Shown: positions 62,205 to 64,000 of the stretch, one piece after another
How the letters are laid out: every line of letters begins with the position of its first letter
Numbering within the stretch: the first letter of the stretch is position 1
Source: Deltaproteobacteria bacterium
GTDB taxonomy: Bacteria; Desulfobacterota; Desulfuromonadia; Desulfuromonadales; BM103
Assembly: GCA_005774545.1 (NCBI GenBank)
Contig: VAUL01000004.1
Span: 1-64,000 of the forward strand
Direction: 5' to 3'
DNA: 64,000 nt
Program-made: the position numbers and the translations under genes
Notes under the pieces: model-generated
The model's input: the letters and a program-made list of their open reading frames with translations, nothing else
Told to the model about the DNA's origin: nothing
Database searches by the model: none

Positions 62205-64000
62205 TCAGCGCGGCGGCCGGCGGGCCTCGTGGAACCAGGGCCGGTACTCTTCCATGCGGGTGCGCTGGTCAGACGGCGCCTGCCGGCGGCAGGTGCCGAA
62301 GTCCGGCAGGCCGGGGGCGGCACCCCAGCGCCGTTCCACGCAGTCGTTGGGGTTGTAGGCGACTTCCAGCCCCGGCCGGCGCGCGTAGATGTCGGCCAGG
62401 CTCAAGCGGAAGGGAGAGCCGTCGCTGCGGGTGTAGGTGATGAACTTTTCGCGGATGCGCCGGGCATGCAGCTGCTCGATGCGCGCGGCAGCCTCGGCGG
62501 CGCTTTCGCTCTTCAGGCCGAACAGCTGCTTGAGAACGTACAGTTCCGGATGTTTGCGAATGCGCTCCGGAAGTCCCTCCAGTACCTTGAGGGCGATGAG
62601 CAGGCGCATGTCGCGCGACGGCGTGGCGTAATCCTCCCAGGGGCCGACCGTTTCGAAGATCGCCGGCCCTTTCGGCATCGGCACGACCGCTCCCGGGTGG
62701 CTGCGCATGTAATCTTCGCCGTTGGCCACCGACTGCACCCGCGTCTCGAGCTGCTCCATCAGCGCCGCCAGCATCGCCTCGTAGGCCGCTTCGGGGTCGA
62801 GCCCGCGCGGGTTGATGAGCTTCTCCATGCGGGCGTAGAACTCGGCGGGTTCAAGGTTCTCCTGGCTGCCGGAATAGGGGGGGAGGCCGGCGCGCCCGGT
62901 CAGGGTGCCGTTGGCCGGCGGCACCGGGCTCCCCTGCGGGCCGCCGGGGAGGGGCGGCCGGTAGGCCTTGAAGCCGGGGCCGGCGCTCGGCGTGCGGGCA
63001 AAGAGGAACGTCCCTTCCCAGAAGCGCTTGCGGGCCACCGAGTTGTCGGGCTGGGCATCGACCGCCAGCAGCAGCCCGTCGCGCGTCGCGGTTTGCGGAA
63101 CCCATTTGACGATCATCAGCGTGTGCCCGTAGGGGTCGGCGTAGACCGTGCCGGGCCACAGGGCGTTTCGCTCCAGCGGCACCGGGTAGAAATCGGTGCC
63201 GCTGTCGTCCAGGGCGGTACGCCCGCCGCCGGAGGTGACCCGGTCCATGATCCGCCGGCTCACCCGGCGAAAGGTGTCGGCCGAGGCGGCGGTGCCGACG
63301 AAGGACCGGTCGATTTCGGGGGCGTCGCAGCGCGGCGGGCTGGTGGCGCTGCCGCGGCCGCAGGCCCGGAAGGAGACCGGCAGGCCGAGCTTCCAGGCGA
63401 AATAGGCGCGCAGGAAGTAGGCGAGGTCGGCGCAGTCCGGTTCGGCGGCGACCCGCAGGTCCTCGCCTTTGCGCAGGTAGTCGTAGAGGAAGTTGCGCTG
63501 CGGGTCGCGCAGGACCGGCTCCAGCGAGGGGAAACTCAAGGATTGTTCGGGGGGGGCATCGAACAGCTGCTCGACCCAGGCGGCGAAGAAGGCCTGGGTC
63601 GACTGGTCCCAGGTGCCGCTGCCACGGTTGCCGCTGGCGCCGATCCCGACCTCGCTGCAGGCCGCCGGGCGGCCGCCGCGCAACGCTTCGATGCGGTAGC
63701 TGCCGCGGGCCGGCGCGGGGAGCGTGCCGCGCAGGCTCCACGGCGGTCCGCCGCCGTGGGTGACGGTGAGATCGAGCTGGCGCCCGCCGGGGTCGACGAC
63801 CGACAACCCGTCGAGGGCGCCGTCGGTGGCGACCGCCATGATCTGCAGCGGCTCGCCCGGCTGCGCCGCCAGCGGTGCGGTCCAGATCTGCACGGCGCTT
63901 CCCGGCCCGCAGGCGGCTGCCGCGCAGGCCGCAGACGGCGTGACCAGGGCCAGTGTCAGCAGGCAGGCAAGCAGCGGAAAGAACGAGCGGGTACAGATGA
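62205..64000 (-). CDS. Exported protein, 5' end beyond the window
   Basis: The frame is open to the window edge, and the residues before the internal GTG at 63893 read SFFPLLACLLTLALVTPSA, a signal peptide, so the true start is outside. The protein has at least 598 residues. CADLAYFLRAYFAWKLGLP, YGHTLMIVKW and LLLAVDAQPD could be a Cys-His-Asp set of a papain/transglutaminase-like fold, but this is a guess. Cotranscribed with an NlpC/P60 peptidase, so an envelope role is likely. Confidence 0.7.
   Translation of the reverse strand, partial: ICTRSFFPLLACLLTLALVTPSAACAAAACGPGSAVQIWTAPLAAQPGEPLQIMAVATDGALDGLSVVDPGGRQLDLTVTHGGGPPWSLRGTLPAPARGSYRIEALRGGRPAACSEVGIGASGNRGSGTWDQSTQAFFAAWVEQLFDAPPEQSLSFPSLEPVLRDPQRNFLYDYLRKGEDLRVAAEPDCADLAYFLRAYFAWKLGLPVSFRACGRGSATSPPRCDAPEIDRSFVGTAASADTFRRVSRRIMDRVTSGGGRTALDDSGTDFYPVPLERNALWPGTVYADPYGHTLMIVKWVPQTATRDGLLLAVDAQPDNSVARKRFWEGTFLFARTPSAGPGFKAYRPPLPGGPQGSPVPPANGTLTGRAGLPPYSGSQENLEPAEFYARMEKLINPRGLDPEAAYEAMLAALMEQLETRVQSVANGEDYMRSHPGAVVPMPKGPAIFETVGPWEDYATPSRDMRLLIALKVLEGLPERIRKHPELYVLKQLFGLKSESAAEAAARIEQLHARRIREKFITYTRSDGSPFRLSLADIYARRPGLEVAYNPNDCVERRWGAAPGLPDFGTCRRQAPSDQRTRMEEYRPWFHEARRPPR

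Overview
The window is a high-GC chromosomal segment that reads like a member of the Desulfuromonadales/Geobacterales group. This is an inference from gene content: a PpcA-like triheme cytochrome c7, two octaheme cytochromes, a monoheme cytochrome next to an outer-membrane porin, rubrerythrin plus desulfoferrodoxin, two cyclic-di-GMP-I riboswitches, an ArsP/ACR3 arsenic operon and many secreted or lipoprotein products. No rRNA, CRISPR array, phage or complete insertion sequence is visible. The window ends inside a minus-strand gene.

Layout. 1-5000: a c-di-GMP-I riboswitch leads into a secreted beta-propeller protein. It is followed by a secreted FG-GAP/UnbV protein, a 17-codon peptide gene ending at a strong terminator, and a secreted carboxypeptidase-regulatory-like protein. 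5000-10100: a lipoprotein, an alpha/beta hydrolase, two FKBP-type isomerases, a CHC2 zinc-finger protein, rubrerythrin-desulfoferrodoxin, cytochrome c7 and a small lipoprotein. 10200-14350: a large NAD-glutamate dehydrogenase, a second c-di-GMP-I riboswitch with a terminator controlling a cysteine-rich receiver protein and a 43-residue membrane peptide, and tRNA-Thr(CGU). 14400-19700 (minus): a sulfate assimilation operon (DUF2061, cysH, cysD, cysNC, siroheme reductase). 19880-22740: a small Cys protein and an octaheme cytochrome divergent from a LysR regulator. 22750-28550 (minus): an RND tripartite efflux operon. 28800-34870: an MBL hydrolase, then an arsR-led operon with an ArsP-type permease, two thioredoxin-like proteins, CcdA, ArsC, ACR3 and a DUF2703 protein, then a DUF3124 protein. 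34880-39400 (minus): a CDF-like transporter, a second octaheme cytochrome, a DUF3373-like porin and a monoheme cytochrome.

39760-44350 (minus): a sulfate ABC transporter and its likely Rrf2 regulator. 44690-46560: a hybrid histidine kinase. 46690-51690 (minus): a complete branched-chain amino acid ABC transporter. 52000-54870: a zinc-ribbon protein, a SMUG1-type uracil-DNA glycosylase and an NCS2-like permease. 54985-57680 (minus): a MacB/LolD-type ABC system with a lipoprotein and an exported Cys-rich protein. 57765-59880: a manganese (yybP-ykoY) riboswitch controlling htpX and a TerC-family transporter. 59880-64000 (minus): a DUF808 membrane protein, an SH3/NlpC-P60 lipoprotein hydrolase and an edge-truncated exported protein.

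How the pieces relate. The two sulfur loci supply sulfate uptake and reduction. The Rrf2 gene and the sulfate-binding protein gene share a 23-bp operator. Two copies of a 164-bp miniature inverted-repeat element sit at TAG stop codons inside the sulfate and branched-chain amino acid ABC operons. Small-molecule control by RNA is prominent, with three riboswitches in 64 kb. The most novel-looking item is the 17-codon peptide gene with a strong ribosome binding site and its own perfect terminator.
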